From JAGWAJ01 sp026707615 (GTDB lineage: Bacteria; Acidobacteriota; Vicinamibacteria; Vicinamibacterales; UBA8438), in the NCBI GenBank assembly GCA_965207595.1, contig CBDBMW010000013.1, positions 1 through 64,000 of the forward strand: 64,000 nucleotides of DNA. The letters are read 5' to 3'. Below the pieces are notes generated by a model that was not told the origin of the DNA, ran no database searches, and saw nothing but the letters and a program-made list of their open reading frames with translations. Numbering within the stretch: position 1 is the stretch's first letter; each line of letters begins with the position of its first letter. This document shows, in pieces, positions 9,507 to 17,800 of the stretch. A program made the position numbers and the translations under genes.

Positions 9507-9535
9507 AGTATACCATAAAAGACCCAAATTGTCAA
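9507..9535 (-). promoter_or_regulatory. Sigma-70-type promoter of the defence-like operon
   Basis: On the minus strand, TTGACA (9530-9535) is followed after exactly 17 bases by TATACT (9507-9512). This is close to the sigma-70 consensus. It lies about 160 bases upstream of the HTH-ImmA start and is the only strong promoter seen for the 9.3-kb gene row. An imperfect dyad, ACTC-AAAAGT-GAGT (9489-9502), lies at the expected start of transcription and could be an operator. Confidence 0.7.
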
Positions 9536-9868
9536 AAGACAGTTTTCAAATAGTTTGGTAGTGTGTGGCTTTTCTAAAGGTGTTCACGGTATTATTTGCG
9601 ATTTTTTTGTGAGTTTGAGAGGCTTCTATCCAACTGGTTATATGGGGTTGTGGCGTTGGCATTCGATTTTTTTTGTAGGATGCATCTTTTCTGACTCAAA
9701 ATTCGTCTTTAATAATAGAGGGTGTAAAGCGTATCGCGTTTCTTAATTGGAACTGACGCAATGCACAATAATGCACGCTGCAGAACTGCGCGACGAACCA
9801 ATTTACTTTTCAGCGGCGTGTACGCCGCAAAACCGCACTATAGGTGTCAATTTAGGGAATTTTCCGTT
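9536..9868. other. Intergenic region between the operon promoter and a LamG remnant
   Basis: The stretch is AT-rich with several T runs. I see no convincing gene, RNA or paired hairpin in it. The open frames here have no family features. Confidence 0.5.
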
Positions 9869-10152
9869 AATTTTTGGGGTCATTTTTCGGGCTATGTTGA
9901 TGAGGTCCGTATCTCAACGGTTGCGCGTTACAATATCGCTAAACGCGGTTTTACGCCGCGGAAAAAGTTTGAGAATGACGCGGAGACGGTTGCGTTGTGG
10001 CATTTTGATGAACCGATCGGAGCACGGGCGTTCTCAGATACATCAAGCAACGCCTACCATTTGGTAGGTAAAATGGCGCGCGGACCGATGGCGCGTTTGC
10101 AGTTGAAGCAGAAGGAAAACTTGCGGTGGTATGGGGGCGACTGAAGCGATGA
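9869..10152 (+). pseudogene. C-terminal remnant of a LamG-domain protein (frameshifted)
   Basis: From about 9878 the frame reads GYVDEVRIS and later TVALWHFDEP, the end of one LamG/concanavalin unit and the start of the next, as in poribacterial LamG proteins. After about 10,070 the reading shifts frame. The new frame ends with KLAVVWGRLKR and a stop at 10150-10152. The N-terminal part is missing and has internal stops. The C-terminal KL-x3-W-x2-LK motif is shared with two intact secreted proteins of this window (12,070 and 41,604), which supports the reconstruction. Confidence 0.7.
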
Positions 10153-10191
10153 AGGTCAGCGTCTTTTGTAGAGAGTGGATTGGAAACATAC

Positions 10192-11853
10192 TTACGGTGA
10201 AACTTCCTCAATGCGGATGTGTTGGTTCGGTTTGATGTTCTTGCGTTTGCTGGCAGCACCGCTGGGCCACTTTACTTCGATGGTTTCGATAAGCGTATCG
10301 TTGTTTATGCCGAAGATAGCGGTAAGTTCGCTTTGTGAGCAGTAGCTGGAACCACTTTTGACCGTTCGTGTCTGTGTTCCTGATGCAGTGGTGATACGAA
10401 TCTGGGCACCGATGCCGTCACGATTGCTTGTTTGTCCGACGAGTTGGACTTTGATCCAGGCGTTACGATTCCCGCCGTCGTTCCGGAAAAGGTGTGCCGG
10501 TCCGTTAGAGGTAGTGACGAGCAGGTCCCAGTCGCCGTCGTTGTCGATGTCGCCGTAGGCTGCGCCTCTGCCGACCATCGGTTTTGCCAAATCCGAACCG
10601 ACTTTGTTGCGTACATCACTGAATTTGCCGTGTGCGTTGTTATGAAATAGGTGTGGCGGTTGGGCATAAGTGACCTGAGTCTGAATGGCGTTGATGTCAT
10701 TTTCCACGTGTCCATTGGCGGTGAAGATATCGAGGTTTCCATCGAGATCGAAGTCAAAGAAGAAGCATGCGAAGGTAAGTGTCAATAGCGTTGCGTTTCC
10801 GATCTGTGCGGCGGGGGCATCGTCTATGAAAAAGCCACCATCGTTGTGGTAGAGATTGAGCATCTCATTAGAGAAATTACCGATGATAAGGCTCTCCTTA
10901 CCGCTCCGATCATAATCGGCGGCATCAACGCCCATTGCGCCGGTAGCGACCCCTTTTTCGTCATGAGAAACGCCGACTTCGAGTGCGGTTTCGATGAAGG
11001 TGCTGTCGCCGTTGTTTTGGTAGAGTTTATTAGGCTGTGTGTCGTTCGCTTCAAAGATGTCCTGCCATCCGTCAGCGTTGTAATCGAAGATACAAACACC
11101 GAGGGATTTGCTTGTTTTATCCTCAATGCGTGCACTGCGGGAGACATCAGCAAATGTGCCATTGCCTCGATTTCTGAAGAGTTTGCTCGCCTGTCCTTGG
11201 TAAGATTCAGGCGTACAGTAGGATTTATGGATACCGTCGAGGGTGCAGAACAGATCGTTCTCTATACTCCATTCAACGTAGTTTGCAACGTAGAGGTCAA
11301 GATGCCCATCGTTATTGTAATCGAACCATGCACAGCTTGTGCCAAAACCAGGGTTATGGATACCCGCGGCTTCCGTAGCATCAACAAAGGTGCCATCGCC
11401 ATTGTTTTTGAAAAGTCGGTCGGTTTCAAGGCAGCTAATATAGATGTCTGGATCGCCGTCGTTGTCGTAATCAGCGACAGCGACTCCCATGCCGTAGAGT
11501 GGGACGGCGAGCCCAGCGGCTTCAGTGACATCGGTGAAGGTGCCGTCTCGGTTGTTGCGGTAGAGTGCCATCGTTTGTCGCTTTTGGGTCGGGTTGCCTT
11601 TCCAATCCTTTCCGTTGACGAGGAGGATGTCCTGCCATCCGTCGGTGTTATAGTCGATAAAGGCACATCCTGACCCCATTGTTTCTGGGAGATATTTCTG
11701 TCCGAAGGCGCCGGAGTTATGGATAAAGTCGATGCCTGCTGTCTCTGTGATGTTGGTGAATTTTGGTAAGCTTTCTGCGTCAGCGTTAAGAGAAAAGAGG
11801 AGACAGCAGTAGCAGAGAAGGAGTGTCTGTTTGATTTTTATACTGAGACCCAA
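10192..11853 (-). CDS. Secreted FG-GAP/VCBS repeat protein with ASPIC/UnbV C-terminus (CRTAC1-like)
   Basis: After a signal peptide the protein carries repeated FG-GAP units with Asp-rich calcium loops (DYNTDGWQD, DYDNDGDPD, DYNNDGHLD, DYNADGWQD, DFDLDGNLD, DIDNDGDWD). The last ~70 residues form the ASPIC/UnbV domain (VKSGSSYCSQSELTAIFG). This is the beta-propeller architecture of CRTAC1-like proteins, expected to be exported and to bind calcium. I chose the TTG at 11853 because GGGAGGAAG lies 7 bases before it; the ATG at 11868 would place that site inside the gene. It may follow from the upstream remnant or have its own promoter. Confidence 0.85.
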   Translation of the reverse strand: MGLSIKIKQTLLLCYCCLLFSLNADAESLPKFTNITETAGIDFIHNSGAFGQKYLPETMGSGCAFIDYNTDGWQDILLVNGKDWKGNPTQKRQTMALYRNNRDGTFTDVTEAAGLAVPLYGMGVAVADYDNDGDPDIYISCLETDRLFKNNGDGTFVDATEAAGIHNPGFGTSCAWFDYNNDGHLDLYVANYVEWSIENDLFCTLDGIHKSYCTPESYQGQASKLFRNRGNGTFADVSRSARIEDKTSKSLGVCIFDYNADGWQDIFEANDTQPNKLYQNNGDSTFIETALEVGVSHDEKGVATGAMGVDAADYDRSGKESLIIGNFSNEMLNLYHNDGGFFIDDAPAAQIGNATLLTLTFACFFFDFDLDGNLDIFTANGHVENDINAIQTQVTYAQPPHLFHNNAHGKFSDVRNKVGSDLAKPMVGRGAAYGDIDNDGDWDLLVTTSNGPAHLFRNDGGNRNAWIKVQLVGQTSNRDGIGAQIRITTASGTQTRTVKSGSSYCSQSELTAIFGINNDTLIETIEVKWPSGAASKRKNIKPNQHIRIEEVSP

Positions 11854-12071
11854 TGATCTTCCTCCCATGAGGTTTGGATGGCAGTTTGCACATCGGCGAC
11901 TGCGGTGGCTTCTCGGAAACTTGAGTTGCCTTGTTTTCCGGCTGCGGTGGCTGCCTTGACAATCTCAAGGTGCATGTTGTTTGGCGCGGCGATGTTGACG
12001 ACCTGTACATCTTCGTCTGCAATGACATCTCGGAAATTTGGTCTCCATTTTTCGTATGTGTACCCTTCGTC
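11838..12071 (-). pseudogene. Remnant of a Gfo/Idh/MocA oxidoreductase
   Basis: One minus-strand frame without an internal stop reads DEDVQVVNIAAPNNMHLEIV, which is the Rossmann strand and NNxH motif of Gfo/Idh/MocA dehydrogenases. It then jumps directly into REATAVADVQTAIQTSW, the typical C-terminal end of the same family. The N-terminal nucleotide-binding loop and about 200 central residues are missing. The remnant starts at the stop of the upstream secreted protein and overlaps the start of the FG-GAP gene, so it is decayed DNA rather than a gene. Confidence 0.6.
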
Positions 12072-12771
12072 AATTATTTTTCAGATGTCCCCACGTAGTT
12101 GTGAGTTTAGCTTTCGGCTTGACGGGGCGCGGTTTTCCGGGACCACCGTTAGGGATATTTGCGCCAGTGATTGCAAAATCATCAAAATGTGCGCGTCCGT
12201 CTGCGACAACGAGCCCGGCTTGCCCACCTTTTAAGAGGTCTTCGTCAACAGCGGTGAATACCTCATGGTCAATTTTAAATTCGAGTGTGCCATCTTCATA
12301 GATAGTGGCGGTCAGGTCGTACCACGTATCGATTTCTGCTTCAAATTGGTAGGTGATGATGTTCCAATCGTCTTGAACTGCCTTTACAATTCGGACGGTG
12401 CCAAAGATATAATCGATAAAAAAGAGGTAGCGGCTATCCTCTTCGCCTCTATCGTGGAGTGTCAGTCCGATGGTTGGGGGTTCATCTTTGTCTGCCACCA
12501 ACTTGGCGCGGCAGGAGACGGAGTAGTTTTTCCATGAGAGTTCGCCTGTTATCCAAAGGCTCATGAAGCCGGGTAAGAAGATTTCGCCGATGGCTTCACC
12601 GTCGTCGATCCACCATTTCTCAACCTTTCGGTCGATATTAAAGATTTTCCATTCGCGGGTGTCTTTGTCTTCAAAATCGTCGCGCCATGTGCCTGCAAAA
12701 CTGGGTTGCCATGCCGAGATTGAAAGGCAGGCAAGGGTGATAACTGCGATGATGGGTCCTAATTTTTTCAT
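12070..12771 (-). CDS. Secreted concanavalin/LamG-like protein with C-terminal W-x2-LK motif
   Basis: This 233-aa protein has a clear signal peptide (cleavage near ...SFAG, residues 24-27). The body is beta-rich and resembles LamG/DUF1080-type jelly rolls (FEDKDTREWKIF, WYDLTATIYEDGTLEFKID, HFDDFAI). A proline-rich linker (GPGKPRPVKPKAK) leads to the terminal motif KLTTTWGHLKNN, shared with two other proteins of the window. The start overlaps the helicase stop as ATGA at 12768-12771, so the two are translationally coupled although their jobs look unrelated. Binding to polysaccharide or surface structures is inferred. Confidence 0.75.
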   Translation of the reverse strand: MKKLGPIIAVITLACLSISAWQPSFAGTWRDDFEDKDTREWKIFNIDRKVEKWWIDDGEAIGEIFLPGFMSLWITGELSWKNYSVSCRAKLVADKDEPPTIGLTLHDRGEEDSRYLFFIDYIFGTVRIVKAVQDDWNIITYQFEAEIDTWYDLTATIYEDGTLEFKIDHEVFTAVDEDLLKGGQAGLVVADGRAHFDDFAITGANIPNGGPGKPRPVKPKAKLTTTWGHLKNN

Positions 12772-15700
12772 TGCTTTTCTCCTTGTGGTTCAGCAATTAT
12801 ACACTGTCCATTCGGCTTTGCGTAGGGACAAGAACAGCAATGATCTGTATTTTTATTATACTTGCCCCGCTGCAGTGCCGATATTTTTTTCTGCCACTGT
12901 TCTGTGGCTTCTTGTAATTCTGCTATGCTGAAGTGTTTCTGTATATATCGATTTTGTTCAGTAAAAAAGAGGTTCATTGTTACTATGGGTTGTTGCGGAT
13001 GATGTCGATGCAAAAGCAGGCTGTAAAGTTCTATTTCTGGATGATCCGTTTCTGAACTCTGAGTATTGCCTGTTTCGTAGTTGATTCCGTGCCAGTGTCC
13101 GGTTTCGTCTTGAAAAAGCCTATCGAACCTGCCGTCAATAATGTGTCCGTTGATGTTTGCGTGGATTTGCTGATTGGTCCGGGTTTGGGACGCATCAAGT
13201 GCGATGTGTCCGAGTTCAGAATTGACGAAACTGTTAGCATGTTTACGAAGTATCGGTTCCGCTGTTGCGTCTGTTATTATCTCAGGAAAATGCTCGCCTG
13301 CTTGTTGAATATAGGTGTCAAAATTTTGCGTATCTGACGGTTTTCTTATGCGTCCGAGTGTATAGCGAATCACAGCGTCCATTTCTGTTTCATCAGTGTC
13401 TGTGTCTCGCTGCCCGTTCGTCGGGATTCGTAGCACATTTTCCAACTGATATCGGAGTGGACAACGCGCATAGTTAGCAAGTTCAGTGACAGAGAAGGCT
13501 GCAGAAATACCGGTTAGTTCCAGTTTTGATGGTGGGTATTCCGGAAATTCGATGGGTGTTATATCATCGAAAGCCTCCTCTGTTGAAGGACTGTCTTCGA
13601 GTTGGCGAAACACGTTGAGTTTGAAAGGGTACCTTGGTAAATCGTCTTCTCCGCCGCAGATGCCGAGATGTGTATCGAGCCACTTAAGCATTTCCTGTGC
13701 TTCGCCTTTGTCTGAGAGTGTTCCTGATAAAATAAGCCGGTCTTTGGCGCGTGTTGTACCGACATAGAACAACCGTTTCTTTTCGGCGCTCTCTTTTTCG
13801 CGTGATCGGTTTTTCATGTGGGCAATGATTGAGGGTTCAGTTTTCCTGTATCCGTCATCTGGCTGAAGCGGACTAAAGCCAATACCGAGTGCCTCATCGA
13901 TAAAAGGCTCACTATCTGTTTGTCCTTTCCGGTTAAGACATGGGAGTATGACGACTGGGAATTCCTTCCCTTTGGCGGCGTGGATTGTCATAATTTGCAC
14001 TGCTCCGCTGCTGGCTTCAACTGGTGCTTGTCCCTCGCGAGGTTCTTCCGTGATTAAGGTATCCAAAAATTCGATGAAATCTGGAAGAATTTGCGTATTT
14101 TCATCTCCATCGAAATTTCTTGCAAGTTCCAGGAGTTTTTGATAATTTGCCCACCGTTGTTGTCCCTGTTTTCCTGTTTTCAGTGTGGCAATCAATCCGG
14201 TTTCATTAACGATAGTTACGATGAGTTGGTTTACAGGCATACGCTGTGCGATCTTGAGGTGCTTTTTTAGGGTATCTATCGCGTTTCTGAGATGCTCAGA
14301 GGGTGTTTGGTAGTTCTGCGCTTTTTCCCAGAGGTCTACGCCATCCTGTAGTGAAATTTCGTAGAGTTCGGTATCAGAGATACCAAAAGCGGGCCCGCGG
14401 AGGACTCCACCAAGAGAGGTCTGGTTTTCTGCGGGTCTATTAAGGAAATTGAGATAGTTCCAGATATCGTAAATTTCTTGTCTTTGATAGAAACCAATGC
14501 CCCCTGTTGTGAGATAAGGGATACCGCCCTCAAGGAGCGCGTGCTCAATGTTAGGGAGATGTGTTCTGCTTTGAATGAGGATAGCGATGTCGCCATATTC
14601 AATGGGTCGTTCAACTTCCTGATTATTCTCAACGCGCACCCATACCGTATCTCCGTTGCGTTTCATGTTTTTGATACGGTTTGTGATGAGCGTGTATTCA
14701 TCTACGTTTTCCTCTCCATTTTGCCCGAGAAAAATCTCAACGGCTCCGTCCGCGTCCGGGCAGCGCGCTTTAATAAGGGGTTCATAGGGCACCTCAAACT
14801 CGTTTTCACTCCCATCCCGCATCAAGGGGTCGAAAAAGTGATTGGTAAACCTGATGGGTCCCTGTAAAGAGCGGAAGTTCTCTTTGAGGGAGATAGCCGA
14901 TCCGGCGTTTTCAACGATTTTTTCTCGCGTTTTCTTAAACACGCGGACATCCGCGCCACGAAACGCGTAAATACTCTGTTTCGGGTCGCCGACGATGAAT
15001 AGATTCGCCGGGCTTTTTAGTTTGTTTGTGAGGCGCATTACCAAGTCGTACTGTAATTCATTTGTATCCTGAAATTCATCTACCATGTAGAACTTGTAGC
15101 GGTCAACCAATTTCTGTCGGATTTCTTCGTTATCGCGGAGCAGATTTCGGGTTTTCAACTGCAGATCGTTGAAATCGAGTGTGCTTTGTGAGAGTTTAGC
15201 ATTTTGATAGTCTTTGAGGATGCGTTTGTAGAGTGTGAGTAGATCGCGGGTTGTGCTAATTAGGAAATCGTCATCGTTCACAACTTCATCGTCCATTTTA
15301 TCTTCATTATCGGTTTCAACATCGGCTTTTTTGTTGTCATCTTTTTCTTTTTCAAGGATTGGAACATCTTTAATCTTTTTCGCAGTTATTTCCAGAAAGG
15401 CGATCTGATCCGCGATGCCTGTTCTGTCAACACTTTTTGGTAGAAAGCCGCCTGTCGCGATACTACCATTTTGGATTGTAATTAAATCTCCAATTTCTTT
15501 AAGCAAAGTCAATCCTTCAGGTGAGTTTGGGTTCTGCTTGTAGAGTGCTTCTAATTGCTGTATTAGATTCTGAGCGTTCTCTGCCTTCGCCCCTTTCGCG
15601 ACCTCCAAAACAGCGTTTAGGCATCGGATGAATTCGGCAACATCAATTTTTGACATCAATTCTTCGCGAATCTGTTGTTCCAAGCTTGTGCGAATTTCTG

Positions 15701-16289
15701 TGTCGTTCGGATTGCTATAGATTTTCTTCATGAGACGTTCAAGACTATCGCGTTTTTCGACCATATTGGAGAAGAAATCCGCCAGTTTTTGCTGTCCACC
15801 GTAGCGTTGTAGAAGGCGGGTGAGTTCTGCACGGTGTGGATCCTCAGGATTTGTGGCGATGTCCTTGAGGGTTTCGCGAATGGTTTTCTGTAGTAGGAGT
15901 TTCTGGTCGATGCCTTGTACAATGCTGAAGTTGGCTGGCACATGGGCTTGGAAAGGGAATTCTCTTAAGATACTTGCGCAGAAGGCGTGGATGGTTGAGA
16001 TGTGTGCTGAGTTCATCTCATCTCGGAAACGTTGAAGTGAATTACTTTGTTCTACACCTGCGTTTTCTGCTTCTTCAGACATCTTTTGAATAATTCGTTC
16101 CTTCATCTCAGCGGCGGCTTTTTCTGTAAAAGTAATGGCAACAATTTCGCGCGGTGTAACGTCGCGTTCGCGCAAAATCTTGAGGTAACGTTGGACCAAC
16201 ACGGTGGTTTTTCCGGATCCGGCACCGGCGGTTACGCAGACGTGTTTTTCTATGTTAAGGGCTTCTTGTTGGCACTGGGTCAATTGCAT
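12768..16289 (-). CDS. addA: UvrD/AddA-like helicase with a degenerate PD-(D/E)XK domain
   Basis: This 1,173-aa SF1 helicase has a Walker A at about 21-28 (AGAGSGKT), then motif Ia (AITFTEKAAAEMKERI), motif II (FYMVDEFQDTN), IFIVGDPKQSIYAFRGA-type motifs and the late VKLMTIHAAKGKEFP-type motif. The C-terminal region has Fe-S type cysteines: one in YARCPLRYQ, then C1151, C1154 and C1163. The PD-(D/E)XK core expected to read DYKTG is instead I-N1070-Y-E1072-T-G, so the catalytic Asp and Lys are both replaced. The helicase is probably active and the nuclease not. No AddB/RecC partner is seen nearby. A charged insert rich in Asp, Glu and Lys lies near residues 315-345. Confidence 0.85.
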   Translation of the reverse strand: MQLTQCQQEALNIEKHVCVTAGAGSGKTTVLVQRYLKILRERDVTPREIVAITFTEKAAAEMKERIIQKMSEEAENAGVEQSNSLQRFRDEMNSAHISTIHAFCASILREFPFQAHVPANFSIVQGIDQKLLLQKTIRETLKDIATNPEDPHRAELTRLLQRYGGQQKLADFFSNMVEKRDSLERLMKKIYSNPNDTEIRTSLEQQIREELMSKIDVAEFIRCLNAVLEVAKGAKAENAQNLIQQLEALYKQNPNSPEGLTLLKEIGDLITIQNGSIATGGFLPKSVDRTGIADQIAFLEITAKKIKDVPILEKEKDDNKKADVETDNEDKMDDEVVNDDDFLISTTRDLLTLYKRILKDYQNAKLSQSTLDFNDLQLKTRNLLRDNEEIRQKLVDRYKFYMVDEFQDTNELQYDLVMRLTNKLKSPANLFIVGDPKQSIYAFRGADVRVFKKTREKIVENAGSAISLKENFRSLQGPIRFTNHFFDPLMRDGSENEFEVPYEPLIKARCPDADGAVEIFLGQNGEENVDEYTLITNRIKNMKRNGDTVWVRVENNQEVERPIEYGDIAILIQSRTHLPNIEHALLEGGIPYLTTGGIGFYQRQEIYDIWNYLNFLNRPAENQTSLGGVLRGPAFGISDTELYEISLQDGVDLWEKAQNYQTPSEHLRNAIDTLKKHLKIAQRMPVNQLIVTIVNETGLIATLKTGKQGQQRWANYQKLLELARNFDGDENTQILPDFIEFLDTLITEEPREGQAPVEASSGAVQIMTIHAAKGKEFPVVILPCLNRKGQTDSEPFIDEALGIGFSPLQPDDGYRKTEPSIIAHMKNRSREKESAEKKRLFYVGTTRAKDRLILSGTLSDKGEAQEMLKWLDTHLGICGGEDDLPRYPFKLNVFRQLEDSPSTEEAFDDITPIEFPEYPPSKLELTGISAAFSVTELANYARCPLRYQLENVLRIPTNGQRDTDTDETEMDAVIRYTLGRIRKPSDTQNFDTYIQQAGEHFPEIITDATAEPILRKHANSFVNSELGHIALDASQTRTNQQIHANINGHIIDGRFDRLFQDETGHWHGINYETGNTQSSETDHPEIELYSLLLHRHHPQQPIVTMNLFFTEQNRYIQKHFSIAELQEATEQWQKKISALQRGKYNKNTDHCCSCPYAKPNGQCIIAEPQGEKQ

Positions 16290-16337
16290 TTTGTCTATTT
16301 CCTTGTCCGGCGCGTTTGATGAAGATTAATTTTTTAA

Positions 16338-16445
16338 TTCGGTAATTTTTAGAAGCCCGGTTCGGTTAGGAATGCAGATCGCATTTGGGTGAGTACACCG
16401 CAAAACCGAACCTACCGGGCCTGGAGAAAATATAGAATTACCGAA
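16338..16445. repeat. Long imperfect palindrome with CCCGGTTCGGTTAGG core
   Basis: The outer arms TTCGGTAATT and AATTACCGAA enclose GCCCGGTTCGGTT and AACCGAACCTACCGGGC. The same inner hairpin occurs at about 25,208 inside another repeat. It lies in the 205-bp gap between the helicase gene and the ABC ATPase gene, both on the minus strand. It could act as a transcript end or leader structure. Confidence 0.65.
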
Positions 16446-16494
16446 ATATTTTCTTAAACTTCATCAAAGCGCGCCTGCAATAATAGAGTAGTAT

Positions 16495-17574
16495 TTAATC
16501 GGGTAGTGGAATAATTGCCTCTGCTGCTATTGCAAGTTGCACGGTGTCTCCAGGTTTTTTCGTTTCGATGCCGGGATTGTAATGCACGGCTTTGAGCGGT
16601 ACGTCTGCGGCGACCAGTTGGTATTCTTCTATCCTGCCCAAGTAGTTGACTGCGGTAATCTTTGCGGTTATTGTATTCTCGGCGTGGTTACCATCGTTTT
16701 GATTGTTGTTGACGATGAGTGCTTCGGGGCGGATTGAGCACTGCACGGGTGTTCCTTCGCTTAAGGCGTGATAAATAGTTTCGGAGTGGAGTGTTCCGAC
16801 GGGGGTCTCGATTGTCGCACTTCCGTTTGATGTGTGCTGGACTTTGCCAGCGATAAAGTTGGTTTCCCCAACGAAACTTGCTACAAAGGCGTTCTTTGGG
16901 AACTGATATACCTCGCGTGGGGTGCCGACCTGAATGACAACGCCGTCCCGCATGATTGCCATCCGGTCCGCCATAGAGAGCGCATCTACTTGATCGTGTG
17001 TGACGTAGAACATTGTGATGTTTGTTCGGTCGTGGATCTGTTTGATTTCGTCGCGCATCTGTTGTCGGAGGGCGGCATCGAGATTGCTAATCGGTTCGTC
17101 AAGCAGGAGAACGCTCGGTTCAATGACAAGGGCGCGTGCGAGTGCGATGCGCTGCTGTTGTCCACCGGAAAGTGTGTTGACTGCGCGATCGTGATAGTCT
17201 ACCATCTGCACCATCTCTAAGGCGCGCGTGATCTTTTCGTCTCGTTCCGATTTGCCGAGTTTGCGAAGTGTGAGTCCGTATTCGATATTTTCGGCGACGG
17301 ACATGTGGGGCCAGAGCGCATAGTTTTGGAATACCATCCCGGTATTGCGTTGATGCGGTGGCACATTGTTCACAACCGTATCGTCGAACCGTAATTCGCC
17401 GGTATCGGGTTTGTAGAATCCTGCGACAATCCGCAGAAAGGTCGATTTACCGCATCCGGACGGACCGAGAAGAAAGAAGAATTCGCCTCTCTCAATACTC
17501 AGGCTTACGTCGTTGACGGCGAGCGTTGTGTCAAATGCTTTTGTAACGTGGGTTAATTGAACAGAAACTGCCAT
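16495..17574 (-). CDS. ABC transporter ATP-binding protein (PotA/FbpC/UgpC class)
   Basis: This 359-aa protein carries Walker A GPSGCGKS at 37-44, the Q-loop FQNYALWPH, signature LSGGQ at 135-139, and Walker B ending LLLDEP (D159, E160). Residues from about 240 on form a TOBE-type regulatory domain. This is the import-ATPase class used for spermidine, ferric iron or sugars. No permease or binding protein is next to it, so the substrate is unknown. No clear Shine-Dalgarno sequence precedes the ATG. Confidence 0.88.
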   Translation of the reverse strand: MAVSVQLTHVTKAFDTTLAVNDVSLSIERGEFFFLLGPSGCGKSTFLRIVAGFYKPDTGELRFDDTVVNNVPPHQRNTGMVFQNYALWPHMSVAENIEYGLTLRKLGKSERDEKITRALEMVQMVDYHDRAVNTLSGGQQQRIALARALVIEPSVLLLDEPISNLDAALRQQMRDEIKQIHDRTNITMFYVTHDQVDALSMADRMAIMRDGVVIQVGTPREVYQFPKNAFVASFVGETNFIAGKVQHTSNGSATIETPVGTLHSETIYHALSEGTPVQCSIRPEALIVNNNQNDGNHAENTITAKITAVNYLGRIEEYQLVAADVPLKAVHYNPGIETKKPGDTVQLAIAAEAIIPLPD

Positions 17575-17730
17575 ATTTTTAACGATTGGGTTTTCGCTCC
17601 GATTTTTCCGTTGTCAAAATCGGGTTTCTGATGTGCTTCAACAAAATTGGGTTAATTGCATGTTTTCTTATGCCATTTCTAAACATTGATGTCTCGTTAC
17701 AAGTTTGTTATGGATTGTGGTACCGCCCGA

Positions 17731-17754
17731 CACAAACTAAAAGTTTGTGCTACA
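17731..17754. repeat. Short palindromic element (CACAAAC...GTTTGTG-CTACA)
   Basis: A perfect stem CACAAAC/GTTTGTG with a five-base loop is followed by CTACA. The same layout (variable stem, then GCTACA or GGTACA) is seen at 4,131-4,289 and near 24,990. The remaining 226-bp gap between the ABC gene and the FGE-like gene shows no other feature. Confidence 0.55.
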
Positions 17755-17800
17755 AATGGGAAATATATAACCAGAAATGGTATTATTTTTGCTTTTTCGT

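Noticed and set aside
10192..11868. ATG at 11,868 as start of the FG-GAP gene
   Set aside because: A GGGAGGAAG site lies just after this ATG and at ideal distance before the TTG at 11,853, which also gives a cleaner signal peptide.
11786..12073. A 95-aa minus-strand frame starting MTKGTHTKNGD
   Set aside because: The other frame at the same place matches Gfo/Idh/MocA oxidoreductase segments. This one is Ser/Pro/Thr-rich without features.
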